Assembly: GCF_028649655.1 (NCBI RefSeq)
Contig: NZ_JAQSLN010000003.1
Location: 186,001-250,000, forward strand
From: Halobacteriovorax sp. GB3
GTDB taxonomy: Bacteria; Bdellovibrionota; Bacteriovoracia; Bacteriovoracales; Bacteriovoracaceae
Length of the DNA stretch: 64,000 nt
Direction: 5' to 3'
This document shows, in pieces, positions 17,640-25,707 of this stretch. How positions within the stretch are numbered: the stretch's first letter is position 1; every line of letters starts with the position of its first letter. A model generated the notes under the pieces. It was not told the DNA's origin, did not search any database, and saw only the letters and a program-made list of their open reading frames with translations. Position numbers and translations under genes: made by a program.

Positions 17640-18841
17640 ACGAGCCAGTCAGTGCTTGTTTTTATCGGTCTTGGCGTCATGAGATCCCCATTGTAAAGGA
17701 CAACTTCTGCTGGTAGATTGTGGCATAGAAAGAAAGGCATTGCCTCTGTAAAGCCATAAGCTCCCGTTTGAGAGAAGACAAGCCAATCACCTTCATTGAT
17801 ATCATTTGGCAGTTGAAAAGTTCCAAGTTTATCGATGGCCGTACAAAGTGGACCGTGCACTTGAAAAGAACTTTTTTCGGCATCAGAATCACGAAACATC
17901 TCACAAGGAAAGTCCTGATCTACTAAGGCCGGACGAGCAATATGGTTAATCCCACCATCAGTGACAAGAATCTCTTTTCCACGAACCGTTTTTCTATCGA
18001 TAACTTGAGTTAGATAGTGGCCACAAGTTCCTACGGCGTAGCGACCAAGTTCCATCCAAACCTTTTTCAACCCGTGTTTTTCTTTGATTTTTGTGAGCGT
18101 GACACTGACATCTTTAAAATCGAGAGGGGAGTCACCTTTTTCATAGCAGATTCCAAGGCCTCCACCAAGATCTAAGATATTGAGTGGAATTTTCATTGTC
18201 TTAGCAAGTTCAACCATTTCTTTTGAAATTTTATCCCAGATGGTCTCAAGCCTACTAAGATCGAGAATATTTCCCCACTGAAAGACATGGAACCCTTGAA
18301 AATCGAGATTTTTAGTTTTTTCAAAATCTAGCTTTAGCCACTCTTTTTGATCGAGACCAAAAGGAGTAATGGCATCTCCACCTAGAACAGAGGAACCTTC
18401 ATCCCAATCCAGTTGTACGCGAAGAAGTACCTTTGGTCTCGCTCCTAGTTCTCCAGCGATTTCACTAAGCCAATAGGCCTGATTGAGTGATTCTAAGACG
18501 ACGACATTAACTTCATTATTAATCATGGAGCGAAGATAATTTCTCGCTTTTGATGGACCAGTTGAAAGGATGTCCTCTGGCTCAACTCCTGCTTGCAGAA
18601 CTTGGTTAAGTTCTCCTTGGGAGGCGACATCGATTCCAAAGTTGAGGTTTCGAAATATTTTTAAAATAGAAGACAAAGGATTGGCCTTACAAGCATACCA
18701 AAGTTTTACATCTGGATCTTTCACGCTATCCATATAAGTGAGGCGTGATTTGAGATGATCGAGATCGTAGAAGAAGAAACTAGAATCTAGTCTTTTAATC
18801 ACGCGCTCAAGTCTCTTTTTATGCTCAATTGTAAGGGCCAT
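17636..18841 (-). CDS. lysA: Fold-III PLP decarboxylase, diaminopimelate decarboxylase by context
   Basis: By position this is the last enzyme of lysine synthesis, decarboxylating meso-diaminopimelate. The 401 residues have the PLP Lys in YACKANP (about residue 52), the glycine-rich phosphate loop LGGGLG, and the C-terminal TGAYGF. Two features differ from ordinary LysA: the motif usually CESGD reads HGPLCTAID, without the Glu that contacts the far end of diaminopimelate, and the EPGR loop reads ELGRYAVG. Both recall the decarboxylases linked to exosortase systems. The gene is the fifth of lysC-dapB-dapA-dapD-lysA, 27 bases after dapD, which supports the lysine role. Substrate identity is therefore inferred from context more than from motifs. 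Confidence 0.75.
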   Translation of the reverse strand: MALTIEHKKRLERVIKRLDSSFFFYDLDHLKSRLTYMDSVKDPDVKLWYACKANPLSSILKIFRNLNFGIDVASQGELNQVLQAGVEPEDILSTGPSKARNYLRSMINNEVNVVVLESLNQAYWLSEIAGELGARPKVLLRVQLDWDEGSSVLGGDAITPFGLDQKEWLKLDFEKTKNLDFQGFHVFQWGNILDLSRLETIWDKISKEMVELAKTMKIPLNILDLGGGLGICYEKGDSPLDFKDVSVTLTKIKEKHGLKKVWMELGRYAVGTCGHYLTQVIDRKTVRGKEILVTDGGINHIARPALVDQDFPCEMFRDSDAEKSSFQVHGPLCTAIDKLGTFQLPNDINEGDWLVFSQTGAYGFTEAMPFFLCHNLPAEVVLYNGDLMTPRPIKTSTDWLV

Positions 18842-18868
18842 GCCTTTGTCCTTTCTCGTAATTAGAAT

Positions 18869-19633
18869 CTATCTAAGAAATTCTTCTAGCTCTAGTGATT
18901 CGTTTGATTTTTCGTCTCTATATTTTACGATCATCGCACAATTCATTGTAAGCCCCATCTCTTTTGCCCATCCAAGCTTGTCATTGACAGGACGAGAACC
19001 AGGGACAACGATAGCATTTTCAGGAATTGGCTCACCAACTTCTAATTTTCTCTCGTTTACACAGTCATAAACAGGAACACCTTTAGAAAGAATAACACCA
19101 GGAGCAATAACGGCTCCTTTTAAAACTTGAATTCCTTCAACGATAACGGCACCTGCACCAATGAAAGCATTATCTTCAATAATAACTGGAGCAAGACCTA
19201 CGGGCTCAAGAACTCCACCAATTTGAACACCGGCCGAAAGGTGAACGTTTTTACCAATCTGCGCGCACGAACCTACAAGAGCGTGTGAATCGACCATTGT
19301 TCCCTCGTCAACATAGGCGCCAATATTGATATAGGCCGGAGGCATGATGATAACTCCGCTTGAAACATAAGCTCCACGACGAACGCTTGATCCACCTGGA
19401 ACGAGGCGAACACCATCATTTGGTGTAAAGTTTCTTGGGGCCATATTGTGCTTGTCTACAAAACCAGGGTAGTGATTATCACCCATATCAACATTTGTTC
19501 CATCTTTGAAAGCTGCAAGAATAGCTTTTTTAGCATCAACATTTGCAACCCATTTTCCATCGACTTTATTAGCGGCACGAACTTCGCCTTTTTCCATAAG
19601 ATCGAGAACTTCTTTCCAATTTAAATCACTCAT
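18869..19633 (-). CDS. dapD: Tetrahydrodipicolinate N-succinyltransferase
   Basis: Transfers succinyl from succinyl-CoA to tetrahydrodipicolinate in the succinylase branch of diaminopimelate synthesis. The left-handed beta-helix hexapeptide repeats run from about residue 85 to 200, with NIGAYVDEGTMVDSHALVGS, CAQIGKNVHLS and GGVLEPVG closely matching Escherichia coli DapD. The C-terminal NCAMIVKYRDEKS and ELEEFLR also match. At 254 residues it is slightly short at the N-terminus. Fourth gene of the lysine operon, 14 bases after dapA. The later succinylase-branch genes dapC and dapE are not in the window. Confidence 0.93.
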   Translation of the reverse strand: MSDLNWKEVLDLMEKGEVRAANKVDGKWVANVDAKKAILAAFKDGTNVDMGDNHYPGFVDKHNMAPRNFTPNDGVRLVPGGSSVRRGAYVSSGVIIMPPAYINIGAYVDEGTMVDSHALVGSCAQIGKNVHLSAGVQIGGVLEPVGLAPVIIEDNAFIGAGAVIVEGIQVLKGAVIAPGVILSKGVPVYDCVNERKLEVGEPIPENAIVVPGSRPVNDKLGWAKEMGLTMNCAMIVKYRDEKSNESLELEEFLR

Positions 19634-19647
19634 TTTTATTCCTTTTG

Positions 19648-20529
19648 TTACATTAAGTTTTTATACCAATTTCTAATTTGCTCACTCGCCTTTAGGAGAG
19701 GCTCAACTGATTGAAGATCACGAGCATCGAGAGGTGAGCGCATTGTATTTGTTTTAATCGTTTTCTCACTGGCCATTAGGGCCTTCACTGGAACTGGGTT
19801 TGAAGCCAGAAAAAGTGTGTTTGAACAATCACTCCAAAGAGCGGCTTCTTTTAAAGTTCCATCTAGGCATTTTTTGACAAAGAGATTCGTCTCTTTTGGC
19901 CATGCATTTGATGCTACTGAAACAAGTCCAGAAGCTCCAAGCGGTGAAAAGTCAGGAAGAAGGGCATCATCACCTGAATAAACCATGGTCTTAGGGGCCG
20001 CTTCAACGTAGCTTTTAAATTTTTCAACTGAACCTGAGGCCTCTTTAATTGCCCATAAATTTTTATGATCATTTAATCTTTTAACGGCATTGATATTAAG
20101 CTCTCCACCAGTTCTTCCCGGAACATTGTAGAGCATAACTGGCTTTGTCGATGCATCCATGAGAGTTTTAAACCACTCATACTGACCATGTTCACCTGGT
20201 TTAGCATAAAGTGGGCTTACCATTAGGTAGGCATCAAGTTTTAATGTTTCAAGGTATTGAACCCATTTTAACGTGCTTTTAAGGTTGATTCCACCGACAC
20301 CACACATGAGTGGGGCCTTCAAATTCAGTGAGAGGGCAAAGTCTAAAATCTTTTTTGACTCGTCCTCATCGAGGTTAAGGGCCTCTCCTGTTGAACCTAA
20401 AATAAGAATTCCATTTCCCGCTTGCTCTTGCTCGCGAAGAACTTTTTCATATGAATCATAATCAATTGTTTGATCTTCATTCATTGGACTAATAACCGCT
20501 GTCCATAGGGCGTAGTCTTTTACATTCAT
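19648..20529 (-). CDS. dapA: 4-hydroxy-tetrahydrodipicolinate synthase
   Basis: Condenses pyruvate with aspartate semialdehyde. A 293-residue TIM barrel with the expected motifs: GSTGEALNLDEDE (substrate carboxylate loop), MLYNVPGRTG (catalytic Tyr) and IKEASGSVEK (Schiff-base Lys). Third gene of the lysine operon, 13 bases upstream of the next enzyme region. Part of the committed step of the pathway, normally feedback-inhibited by lysine in proteobacteria. Confidence 0.96.
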   Translation of the reverse strand: MNVKDYALWTAVISPMNEDQTIDYDSYEKVLREQEQAGNGILILGSTGEALNLDEDESKKILDFALSLNLKAPLMCGVGGINLKSTLKWVQYLETLKLDAYLMVSPLYAKPGEHGQYEWFKTLMDASTKPVMLYNVPGRTGGELNINAVKRLNDHKNLWAIKEASGSVEKFKSYVEAAPKTMVYSGDDALLPDFSPLGASGLVSVASNAWPKETNLFVKKCLDGTLKEAALWSDCSNTLFLASNPVPVKALMASEKTIKTNTMRSPLDARDLQSVEPLLKASEQIRNWYKNLM

Positions 20530-20542
20530 TCGTTATCCTTGG

Positions 20543-21208
20543 TTAACTTAAAAGTTCTTTTAGTGTTATTTCTTGAAAGTCATAGAGTCCAACTTCTAGC
20601 TCTAGGACTTTCTTTGTGGCCCAAAGGGCACCTTCGGCGAAAATCTTTCTATCGAGGGCCTCGTGGCGAAGTGTGATCTTTTCTGTTTGAGTTTCAAAGG
20701 TGAGAGTGTGATCTCCAACGACATCTCCAATTCGATCGGAGGTAATCTCAAAATCTTCACCAGTCCAATCTCTCCATGTGATTGCTGTTCCCGATGGAGC
20801 GTCAAGCTTCTTTGTATGGTGGACTTCATGAATATTAAATGAGTAATCAGAAAAAAGTTTATGAGCATTACTCATTGTTTTAATCATTTGTTGAACGAGA
20901 TTCATTCCTAGCGAAAAATTGGTCGCATAAACCCATGGTGCCTTAAGATCATTTTTAAAATCTTCTTCCCAAGAAAATCCTGTTGAGCCAGTAACTACGG
21001 GGATTCCTGAGCTTTTTAAAGTTTCACGATACTCTAAAAATGCATCACCTGGCAAAAAGGAGAGAATCACATCATGTCCTTTAAGAGAATCGATCGTGAT
21101 AGGGGTTTTTGAATCAAAGATACTAACTTCTATTGGAAGAGATTTTTGTTCAATGAGTTCTATGACTTTAGATCCCGTTTTTCCTTTACCTAAGAGGGCG
21201 AGTTTCAT
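20543..21208 (-). CDS. dapB: 4-hydroxy-tetrahydrodipicolinate reductase
   Basis: Reduces the DapA product with NAD(P)H. The N-terminus carries the nucleotide loop ALLGKGKTGSKV, and the catalytic/substrate motif is EVHHTKKLDAPSGTAI (His-His and Lys pair). At 221 residues it is about 50 shorter than the E. coli enzyme, a compact form also known from other phyla; the missing part lies in the nucleotide-binding domain between strands. The gene overlaps the lysC stop by 4 bases, so translation is coupled. Confidence 0.93.
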   Translation of the reverse strand: MKLALLGKGKTGSKVIELIEQKSLPIEVSIFDSKTPITIDSLKGHDVILSFLPGDAFLEYRETLKSSGIPVVTGSTGFSWEEDFKNDLKAPWVYATNFSLGMNLVQQMIKTMSNAHKLFSDYSFNIHEVHHTKKLDAPSGTAITWRDWTGEDFEITSDRIGDVVGDHTLTFETQTEKITLRHEALDRKIFAEGALWATKKVLELEVGLYDFQEITLKELLS

Positions 21209-22557
21209 GCGATAAATTCCTTGTGTAGCTTTTCAATACATTCACTGGCCTTGTCATTGGCAACGAGAAAGCAGAAATTATGCTTACTAGCGCCAAGACA
21301 GATCATTCGCACATTAATATCGCCAAGAGCGTTAAAGATACGAGCGGCAAGACCTGGTGTGTGGTTAATATTATTACCGATTAGAGACACAAGGGAAAGT
21401 TCCCCTTCGATTTTTACTTCTCCAAGAGCACTGAGCTCTTCGAAAAGTGTTTTATTGAGTAGCGTCGAATCATCGACAGTAAGGGAAACGGAAATTTCAG
21501 ATGTGGTAATGGAATCGACACTAACGCGGTGGTTATTAAAAATTTTAAAAATCTCAAATAAGAATCCATGAGTGTGAAGCATCTTTGGCGTCGAAAGAGT
21601 AATGAGACTTTGAGCCTCTCTTTTTGCCATAGCGCGAATGAGTGGGGCTTCACTCGTGGATTTCTTTATCCATGTTCCAGGCGCATCGGGCTCATAGCTA
21701 GAGCCGACGAAGACTTGAACATTGGCGCGAAGGGCCGGTGTAAGTGTTGTCGGATGGAGGATCTTCGCGCCAAATGTTGCAAGTTCAGCTGCTTCTTGAA
21801 AAGTGATCTCGCCAAGAAGTTTTGCTTCTTTAACTATTCTGGGATCAGTCGTCGCAATACCTGCAACGTCAGTCCAAATTTGTAATGTCCTTGCTCTTAA
21901 TCCCTCAGCAAGTAGAGCCGCTGAATAATCAGAGCCGCCGCGTCCAAGAGTTGTGGTTTCACCATCTTTTGTAGAGCCGATAAAACCTTGTGTGACAAAG
22001 ATGACATCATTTGAGATCTCACCAAGGTGAAGATCACATAATTCTTTAATCTCATCAATTTGGGCACTCGCTCTATTGAAGCGATCATCGGTTCTAAGAA
22101 CTTTTCGAACATCGAGTAGTCTAACATCTTTATTCTCGCTATGGACTTCCTTCATTGCATAAGTAAAGAGAAGTGAGCTCATTCTCTCTCCAAGGGATTG
22201 AAGTCCATCAAAGGCCTTTGGAGTGAGATCGCGAAGCAGGCTTACGCCCTTAGAGAGCGTTTCCAGTTCATTATAAAGAGTTTCTAGTTGCTCTCTAACA
22301 GATTCATAGCAATTTAAATCAGAGGCAATATCATTGTGTTTCGTTTTAATTTTTTCAATAAGCTCAGCACACTCGTCCCACTGGCCTTTAGAGGCAAGGT
22401 TTGAAATTTGAATGAGCTGGTTTGTGGTTCCATAGGTTGCTGAGACAACGACGAGATTGGCCTTTTGGTCAAAGCTCACCTTTGCGCTTCTTCTCATACA
22501 AGTTGCATCGGCCATAGATGAGCCACCAAATTTAGCGACAATTAAATCATTAGACAT
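21205..22557 (-). CDS. lysC: Aspartate kinase
   Basis: Phosphorylates aspartate at the head of the lysine/threonine/methionine pathways. The N-terminus has VAKFGGSSMADA; the kinase domain continues with GRGGSDYSAALLAEGL and the DVAGIATTDPR region. Two ACT domains follow (about 300-450), ending in LGASKHNFCFLV, so allosteric control by amino acids is expected. An in-frame TTG at 22575 exists, but ATG 22557 has AGGGAG at the right distance, and that ribosome site is the one a lysine riboswitch appears to mask. First gene of the operon. Confidence 0.95.
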   Translation of the reverse strand: MSNDLIVAKFGGSSMADATCMRRSAKVSFDQKANLVVVSATYGTTNQLIQISNLASKGQWDECAELIEKIKTKHNDIASDLNCYESVREQLETLYNELETLSKGVSLLRDLTPKAFDGLQSLGERMSSLLFTYAMKEVHSENKDVRLLDVRKVLRTDDRFNRASAQIDEIKELCDLHLGEISNDVIFVTQGFIGSTKDGETTTLGRGGSDYSAALLAEGLRARTLQIWTDVAGIATTDPRIVKEAKLLGEITFQEAAELATFGAKILHPTTLTPALRANVQVFVGSSYEPDAPGTWIKKSTSEAPLIRAMAKREAQSLITLSTPKMLHTHGFLFEIFKIFNNHRVSVDSITTSEISVSLTVDDSTLLNKTLFEELSALGEVKIEGELSLVSLIGNNINHTPGLAARIFNALGDINVRMICLGASKHNFCFLVANDKASECIEKLHKEFIA

Positions 22558-22562
22558 ATGGA

Positions 22563-22610
22563 TCTCCCTTTTCAATTAGAAAACAATTTTATTTGTCCAT
22601 GAATGGGAGA
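22563..22610 (-). promoter_or_regulatory. Predicted RBS-sequestering stem of the lysC leader
   Basis: On the minus strand TCTCCC (plus 22605-22610) is complementary to GGGAGA (plus 22563-22568), which is the lysC ribosome site. No T-run follows the aptamer before the start codon, so control of translation rather than termination is likely. Pairing is by eye and not energy-tested. Confidence 0.55.
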
Positions 22611-22650
22611 GGTTTTTTTGAGGCGTAAGCTTAATTAAAGCTTATTTGAT

Positions 22651-22822
22651 GACCCCCAAAGTTCTCCACATGTTCATGTGACAGTCCTAGGGATTCAGCC
22701 CTAGTAACCAACAAATTTTCTTTCAGTGTAGAAAACCGTTTCGGCATCTTCTCCCGTTACTTGAAATCATTGATTCACTGAAATCTTAATCAAGCTATCT
22801 GAAAGATGCACCTCTTTGGTCT
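22651..22822 (-). ncRNA. Lysine riboswitch (L box) aptamer
   Basis: Read on the minus strand, the leader of lysC contains the L-box core: AGAGGTGC (near 22808-22815), AAGTAACGGGAG, AAGATGCCGAAA (22739-22750 region), a hairpin ending TTGTTGGTTAC, and GACTGTCA (22679-22686). The closing P1 helix is GACCAAAG (22814-22821) with CTTTGG...GTC (22651-22661). Order, spacing and the invariant words match the lysine riboswitch family. A promoter lies immediately upstream and lysC downstream. Confidence 0.92.
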
Positions 22823-22826
22823 GATT

Positions 22827-22855
22827 ATGATAAGAGAAACAGGGGTGCTTGACAA
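22827..22855 (-). promoter_or_regulatory. Promoter of the lysine operon
   Basis: Minus strand: -35 TTGTCA (22855-22850), 17-base spacer, -10 TATCAT (22832-22827). Transcription would start about 5-8 bases on, right at the riboswitch P1 helix, which supports the call. The -35 overlaps a plus-strand TTGACA (CTTGACAAG palindrome). Confidence 0.7.
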
Positions 22856-22906
22856 GGACGAAACTCTGAATCACCCTAGTTTCAGATCATTTTTATAGGA
22901 GATCGA

Positions 22907-24016
22907 ATGAAAAAAGTTGGTATTATTGGATGGCGTGGGATGGTTGGTTCCGTGCTCATGGAGCGAATGAGGGCCGAAAAGGACTTCGATGTCATCGATC
23001 CTTATTTTTTTACAACGTCACAAGCTGGTCAATTAGGACCGAAGGTGAATGGAAAACAAGGTCCATTAAAAGACGCTAAAAATCTTTCTGACTTACAAGA
23101 AATGGATATTATCATCTCTTGCCAAGGGGGAGATTATACAAAGTCCGTTTACGCTGATTTGAGATCTTCTGGTTGGCAAGGTTATTGGATTGATGCTGCC
23201 TCGACTTTAAGAATGAACGAAGATGCGCTGATTGTTTTAGATCCTGTAAATAAGGCGGTTATGGAGCGAGGAATTGATCGCGGAATTAAAACCTTTGCAG
23301 GTGGAAATTGCACAGTTTCATTGCAGCTCATGGCCATTGGATCTCTCTTTGAAAATAATCTTGTCGAATGGGTAAGTAGCATGACTTATCAGGCCGCCTC
23401 TGGTGGAGGGGCAAGACATATGAGAGAGCTCATTAAGCAATTTGAAATCTTAGGACTCTCAGTCAAAGATTTAAATGATAACCCAGCTTCAAATATTCAC
23501 GAAATAGAAAGCAAAGTAACAGAGCTTTTACGTACGAAAAACTTACCAACGGATCAATTTGGAGTACCACTAGCAGGATCACTCATTCCATGGATCGATT
23601 CACAATTAGATAACGGTCAATCGCGCGAAGAGTGGAAAGGCATGAGCGAGACAAATAAAATCCTAGGACTTGATAAAGCTTCTGAGATTCCAGTCGATGG
23701 AACTTGTGTTCGTATCGGGGCCCTTCGCTGTCACTCGCAGGCCTTTACTATTAAGCTCAAAGAAAAAGTAGATATCAAAAGGGTAGAAGAGCTCATTGCC
23801 AATTACACTGAATGGACTGAGTTTGTTCCTAACGATAAAGAAATCACTATGGAAAAATTAACTCCTAGTTATGTGACAGGAACGATGAAAATTCCTGTGG
23901 GGAGAGTTCGCAAGATGAATCTTGGCGATGATTTTCTCAATGTCTTTACCGTTGGTGATCAACTTCTTTGGGGAGCTGCTGAGCCTCTTCGAAGAACAAT
24001 GAGAATGTTATTATAA
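22907..24016 (+). CDS. asd: Aspartate-semialdehyde dehydrogenase
   Basis: Reduces aspartyl phosphate, the LysC product, to the semialdehyde. The 369-residue protein is the gamma-proteobacterial type: N-terminal [17 protein letters not shown] nucleotide loop, catalytic Cys in [13 protein letters not shown] (about residue 134), [11 protein letters not shown] and the C-terminal [24 protein letters not shown] gives a good ribosome site. Divergent from the lysine operon and sharing its 331-base control region, but the riboswitch is on the other strand, so lysine does not control asd through it. It ends in a strong terminator. Confidence 0.96.
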   Translation: MKKVGIIGWRGMVGSVLMERMRAEKDFDVIDPYFFTTSQAGQLGPKVNGKQGPLKDAKNLSDLQEMDIIISCQGGDYTKSVYADLRSSGWQGYWIDAASTLRMNEDALIVLDPVNKAVMERGIDRGIKTFAGGNCTVSLQLMAIGSLFENNLVEWVSSMTYQAASGGGARHMRELIKQFEILGLSVKDLNDNPASNIHEIESKVTELLRTKNLPTDQFGVPLAGSLIPWIDSQLDNGQSREEWKGMSETNKILGLDKASEIPVDGTCVRIGALRCHSQAFTIKLKEKVDIKRVEELIANYTEWTEFVPNDKEITMEKLTPSYVTGTMKIPVGRVRKMNLGDDFLNVFTVGDQLLWGAAEPLRRTMRMLL

Positions 24017-24019
24017 AAA

Positions 24020-24050
24020 ATGAGGGCCAAATTTATGGCCCTTTTTTTTT
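24020..24050 (+). terminator. Intrinsic terminator of asd
   Basis: GGGCC / GGCCC stem (24024-24028 with 24037-24041), loop AAATTTAT, then a run of nine T that touches the stop codon of the convergent gene. Confidence 0.85.
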
Positions 24051-24777
24051 ATTGAAGTGATCCTCGCTCCATAGCGAAGCTTTCTTTTTTCTGATTCATG
24101 GCCTGTTCAAACAGAACATCTCCCTTGGCGATGGCATCGCTAACCATGTCAGAATAAAGCTTGGCAGTAACTTCAATTGCATATTTTACTTCTTCTAAAT
24201 CATCTGTCGTTTGTACTAATTCTCTAATATATCCTTGCATCATCTTGATATGTCCTTGATCAATTGTATGGTGATCAAAGATAAAACTCATGGCCTCTTT
24301 TGAGACACCAACTTTTTCAAGGGCCTCCATATAGTCTTTACCAAAATGCGTCGGCATATATTCGAGGTGAAAAAGATAACCTAAATAACCAACAGGATTT
24401 CTAAATTGAATTTGGTAAAAGGCATAAGATAAAAGCGCTGTCGTCGAATTTGATGGCCTTGAACTTGGAATGTGCTCAGTTTCAAAACCTAATGCTTTCA
24501 TATCATTAAGAGCAAGTTGGTCGTGACCAATCTCACTAATAGCGTGACGATAGAACGGTTTAATTTGAGTTCTTTGATGACCTCTAAAGAAAGCCGTAGC
24601 AAAGGTTTGAATCTGAGGATTTTCACGCGTGTGGTGAAAAATTTGCTCTAAAATACAAGCATAGTGAATTGATGTGATTTCTTTATTTAATATTCTACTG
24701 AAGCCCTTTGAAGTATTAACCTCTTTCATGACTTCTTCCCAGTGACTGTAGATCTTATTGAACATTGAATTTTCCAT
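24049..24777 (-). CDS. Haem-oxygenase-like diiron oxidase (HDO) family protein
   Basis: A 242-residue all-helical protein of the iron-containing redox enzyme group that includes UndA, CADD and BesC. All six ligands of the family are in place: Glu82 and His85 (SEIGH, the ExxH helix), Glu139 (FHLEYM), and His169, Asp173, His176 (HxxxDxxH in DHHTIDQGHIKM). UndA turns fatty acids into terminal alkenes and CADD makes p-aminobenzoate, so the chemistry varies; here the partner gene suggests an acylated substrate. The start overlaps the end of the upstream acyltransferase by 23 bases, so they are translated together. Specific function unknown. Confidence 0.8.
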   Translation of the reverse strand: MENSMFNKIYSHWEEVMKEVNTSKGFSRILNKEITSIHYACILEQIFHHTRENPQIQTFATAFFRGHQRTQIKPFYRHAISEIGHDQLALNDMKALGFETEHIPSSRPSNSTTALLSYAFYQIQFRNPVGYLGYLFHLEYMPTHFGKDYMEALEKVGVSKEAMSFIFDHHTIDQGHIKMMQGYIRELVQTTDDLEEVKYAIEVTAKLYSDMVSDAIAKGDVLFEQAMNQKKESFAMERGSLQ

Positions 24778-25471
24778 TAATCTGCTCCTTAGTGTTTTGA
24801 TGATTGAATATGTTGATTGATTGAATGTCTTGGTATTCTTTTAGAATTTTAAAAAACGGAGAACGAATCGATTGCAGATAACGTTCATTAAAATTTTCTA
24901 AAAGCATGATGTGTATATTTCCAAATTCAGGATGATTAGCATCTCTGGTTTTTACAAAGCCATACTTGCTGAAAAAGCTAAGTATCGGATCGTTACAATC
25001 GAGTAAGCTATGTGTGATCTTCTCATGTAGAGAGTAACGATAAACTTCATTCATTAGCTTTAAAGTCGTCGAGAGCACTCGAGATTTCTTGTCTGTTATG
25101 ATTTTACTTGTGTAGCAGCAGTTGTTTTGACTTAAGTGATTAATGAAACTGTAGTTGAAAAGATCTTCATAGGGATAGTCTTGACCTTTTTCTAGTTTAT
25201 TTAGTCTTACAGTGCCAATCATTTTATTGTCTTTAAACACACCAAGAATATAAGGATTAAGATGATCCCATTCGTCGATGATCATTTTTCTTTCATGATC
25301 GACATGCTTAAGGCCTTGTCTATCCATTTGCTCGATATAGACAAAATAGCGAAAGCGAAAAACGGTTTCTAATTCTTCTTTCGATTGCATTAAGTAGACC
25401 TCGTTATCTTTGTAATAACTCTGTGGCTTACTTGTTAAGTGATCGTCGTTTGAGTTGATTAATACTGACAA
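24755..25471 (-). CDS. GNAT-fold N-acyltransferase, FeeM/LuxI-like
   Basis: A 238-residue protein starting at TTG behind GGGAGG. The sequence FRFRYFVYIEQMDR (about 38-51), DEWDHLNPYILGVF (about 66-79) and MIGTVRLNKL (about 84-93) follows the layout of N-acyl amino acid synthases (FeeM) and acyl-homoserine-lactone synthases: RxRYxVY helix, D-WD, then a G-x-RL strand. Such enzymes move an acyl group from acyl-ACP to an amino group. A later YSLHE...CNDPILSFFSKYGF is the C-terminal GNAT core. It forms an operon with the diiron oxidase. It has no LuxR partner in the window, so a quorum-sensing role is not supported. Confidence 0.7.
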   Translation of the reverse strand: MSVLINSNDDHLTSKPQSYYKDNEVYLMQSKEELETVFRFRYFVYIEQMDRQGLKHVDHERKMIIDEWDHLNPYILGVFKDNKMIGTVRLNKLEKGQDYPYEDLFNYSFINHLSQNNCCYTSKIITDKKSRVLSTTLKLMNEVYRYSLHEKITHSLLDCNDPILSFFSKYGFVKTRDANHPEFGNIHIMLLENFNERYLQSIRSPFFKILKEYQDIQSINIFNHQNTKEQINGKFNVQ

Positions 25472-25707
25472 AAGAGCCTCCCTCTTAAAATTTCACTTAA
25501 AAAAATAAGCAGGGAAATTTTCAATGGCCATGAAACGCAGGCCATAAGTGTTCCTTGAAAATAAGGAGCAATTTATCTCAAGAAAAATTGATCTAGCTCT
25601 CTTGTGGCCGATATTATTGGTAGCATTTCCTTAGAAACAAGGGGTTAAAGTATTGATATTTTATTTACGATAGGTAGATGAGTGAAACCTGTTTGATAAT
25701 GGTATTT

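Noticed and set aside
24755-25471. Quorum-sensing autoinducer synthase
   Set aside because: Fold resembles LuxI, but there is no LuxR gene or lux box, and the pairing with a diiron oxidase points to biosynthesis.
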